From Pelagibaculum spongiae (lineage in GTDB: Bacteria; Pseudomonadota; Gammaproteobacteria; Enterobacterales; Pelagibaculaceae), in the NCBI RefSeq assembly GCF_003097315.1, contig NZ_QDDL01000014.1, forward strand, positions 1 through 64,000: a stretch of 64,000 nt of DNA, written 5' to 3'. The notes under the pieces were generated by a model. That model worked only from the letters and a program-made list of their open reading frames with translations. It did not search any database and had not been told where the DNA came from. Below, one piece after another: positions 63,418-64,000 of this stretch. The stretch's first letter is position 1. Every line of letters starts with the position of its first letter. A program made the translations under genes and the position numbers.

Positions 63418-64000
63418 CTACAAGCCTCTTTGCCATTCTTCTCGCAAGTTGATTTGCCCATTAATTGCTTGGTCTACCTGCTCTAAAAGCTTGGTTTTGT
63501 CTTTGCCCAACGTGCCTTTCAAAACCAAATAATTAGAAGCGTGGTCGCTACGGAAAATAGTGCGTTTTAGCTCAAGGTTTTGTAGCAGTAATTGCATTTC
63601 TTTGAACAAAATTTGCTGACCGGGCATTTCAAAAGCTTGATGGCCAGCATCCAGGTAGCCTTGTTTAAAACGCTGTTCGCCCATTGGAAAACTAACCACG
63701 AGAGTAGAGAGGTATTCAGGCTGTGCTAGATTCATTAGCTTGGCAGAATTAATGGCGTGTTGTTGCCAATAAGCTGTGCCGCCTAGTCCATTAAGAATCA
63801 TTACCGAACTTTTAATGCCAGCGGCTTTTAATTTGCTTAGCGCTTGCAGCGAGCTGTCAAAAGTTTCACCTTTTTCTATCCCTTGTAACACTAAGTCATC
63901 GCCACTTTCACAGCCGACATAAGCCAAAGTTAATCCCAGAGCGCGCAGCTCACTTAATTGCTCGGTGGTTTTGTTAAGTAAATTACGTGGCAAGCAATAG
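63418..64000 (-). CDS. Radical SAM protein, C-terminal part
   Basis: At least 193 codons, open at the right edge of the window (the frame continues through TGC and TAT to base 64000). PRNLLNKTTEQLSELRALGL, AYVGCESGDDLVLQGIEKGE, and SVMILNGLGG are the later half of a radical SAM barrel of the Elp3/B12-type superfamily. The CxxxCxxC cluster motif lies beyond the window, so the reaction is not known. Confidence 0.85.
   Translation of the reverse strand, partial: YCLPRNLLNKTTEQLSELRALGLTLAYVGCESGDDLVLQGIEKGETFDSSLQALSKLKAAGIKSSVMILNGLGGTAYWQQHAINSAKLMNLAQPEYLSTLVVSFPMGEQRFKQGYLDAGHQAFEMPGQQILFKEMQLLLQNLELKRTIFRSDHASNYLVLKGTLGKDKTKLLEQVDQAINGQINLREEWQRGL

Noticed and set aside
63236-63532. 98-codon plus-strand frame
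   Set aside because: Its second half is antisense to the radical SAM gene, and the first half has no ribosome site or family match.

Overview
The window reads as chromosomal DNA of a gammaproteobacterium of moderate G+C content, probably a marine, Oceanospirillales-like lineage. This rests on RecD/UvrD/DinB/ParC housekeeping genes, the srkA-dsbA pair, a YeiP/EfpL factor, LexA boxes of the CTGT-N8-ACAG type, a DUF898-M48 pair and dispersed tatacccaa palindromes. The genus call is inference. No prophage, transposase, integrase or CRISPR array is visible.

Layout. 1-1 kb: the tail of an rRNA operon with one intact 5S gene, its terminator, and a string of decayed 5S pieces and duplicated spacer. 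1-4.6 kb: recD and a membrane HD-GYP protein. 4.7-9.8 kb: an envelope-stress cluster (lipoprotein, DUF350, membrane-bound spermidine-synthase-like enzyme, DUF2170, PspA/IM30). 9.8-17.5 kb: a degenerate hybrid sensor kinase, a LysR regulator and an RND efflux pair. 17.9-20.8 kb: a CBS protein, a dihydrolipoyl-dehydrogenase-like flavoenzyme and a peroxiredoxin-glutaredoxin fusion.

21-28 kb is the accessory stretch. Two proteins with a YopT/AvrPphB-like Cys-His-Asp pattern bracket a compact DUF1538-DUF1538-PII-CBS operon. That operon carries an in-frame 32-codon micro-ORF made by a tandem duplication across a gene junction. Next come an endonuclease IV gene broken by one ochre codon and an AT-rich TcdB-like glycosyltransferase. 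28-39.7 kb holds srkA-dsbA, acetyltransferases, SseB, small transporters, an RluA-type synthase, and a BLUF photoreceptor beside a PAS-GGDEF cyclase.

39.9-49.3 kb: uvrD and dinB, each with a LexA-type site, an acyl-CoA synthetase, a LoiP-like protease, EfpL, and a permuted papain-like (His...Cys) protein. 49.5-50.3 kb: a (tRNA-Val, tRNA-Asp)x3 array behind a strong promoter, followed by a repeat block. 50.8-64 kb: MarR-GNAT/azlCD, a porin, parC, a subtilase-like protein lacking its active-site motifs but carrying a GlyGly-CTERM-like tail, an M48-DUF898 pair and a truncated radical SAM gene.

The recurring themes are DNA repair under SOS control, c-di-GMP and light signalling, envelope stress and efflux, thiol redox defence, and scattered effector-like papain-fold and glycosyltransferase genes. 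The last suggest a lifestyle involving contact with hosts or competitors, which is inference.
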